From Rhizophagus clarus (Eukaryota > Glomeromycota > Glomeromycetes > Glomerales > Glomeraceae), in NCBI GenBank assembly GCA_015698045.1, contig BLAL01000180.1, positions 744,001 through 808,000 on the forward strand: a DNA stretch of 64,000 nucleotides. The letters are read 5' to 3'. The position numbers were made by a program, and so were the translations under genes. The notes under the pieces were generated by a model. The model was given only the letters and a program-made list of their open reading frames with translations. It made no database searches and had not been told where the DNA came from. Within the stretch, counting starts at the first letter, position 1; each line of letters opens with the position of its first letter. Positions 63,953 to 64,000 of the stretch are shown piece after piece.

Positions 63953-64000
63953 AAATCACGATGTGAAGCATTTGCTTCAATCGAATACATGTGTGGTATT

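Larger units (their letters stand above)
58690..64000 (+). mobile_element. Decayed LINE (non-LTR retrotransposon) with AP endonuclease, RT and RNase H
   Basis: The order endonuclease, reverse transcriptase, RNase H and C-terminal Cys motif is that of I/Jockey-like LINEs. The base composition rises relative to the flanks. The 5' boundary is approximate, as the frame is open from about 58690. The last coding stop is at 63950-63952 and the 3' end lies beyond the window, so tail and target duplication cannot be judged. Several stop codons and at least two frameshifts show it is inactive. Confidence 0.88.

Overview
This 64 kb window comes from a very AT-rich eukaryotic genome. Its genes carry many short introns (about 56-240 nt, most 60-110 nt) with GTAAG-type donors and T-rich acceptors, and poly-A/T runs and microsatellites are common. 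Fungal-type genes (tricalbin, a gamma-tubulin complex component), small secreted proteins with Kex2-like sites, and heavy transposon content suggest an arbuscular mycorrhizal fungus such as Rhizophagus. That assignment is an inference from style and gene content, not from a database match. I assembled exon models by hand, checking splice signals and phase at every junction. The six main multi-exon models, including the transposon accessory gene, each close on an exact multiple of three.

The first 24 kb is the conserved part. It holds: (1) on the minus strand, a 16-exon, 1570-residue secreted/membrane redox fusion (haem peroxidase, DOMON, cytochrome b561, cytochrome b5, FAD/NAD reductase), which looks like an independently built counterpart of a dual oxidase; (2) divergent from it, an 11-exon gamma-tubulin complex protein, GCP6-like; (3) convergent, a 6-exon SAM-dependent methyltransferase; (4) divergent, a 16-exon tricalbin/extended-synaptotagmin with an SMP domain and five C2-like domains, including a probable GC-AG intron.

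From 24 to 44 kb the window is a transposon landing zone. It contains two poly-A-tailed insertions with clear target-site duplications (one with a gag-like frame broken only by stop codons, one non-coding) and a long AT-rich tract. A 9.7 kb CACTA/Plavaka-like DNA transposon has 24-bp perfect terminal inverted repeats and a 3-bp ATT duplication, and sits inside a tandem array of 120-bp units that look like repeated exon-intron modules. The transposon carries a stop-codon-damaged transposase, a divergent spliced accessory gene, an RS-dipeptide-rich frame and several subterminal tandem repeats.

From 44 to 54 kb there are a degraded HMG-box-like frame, two small secreted proteins, and a nine-exon, 1030-residue secreted/multi-pass membrane protein of unknown function with a heptad minisatellite in its cytosolic tail. 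From 54 kb to the end there are several inverted-repeat elements, including a 352-bp foldback element whose termini (CACAGGT.GAA) and 3-bp duplication match the large transposon. Last comes a decayed LINE (AP endonuclease, reverse transcriptase, RNase H) running off the right edge. I recognised no rRNA, tRNA or CRISPR array.
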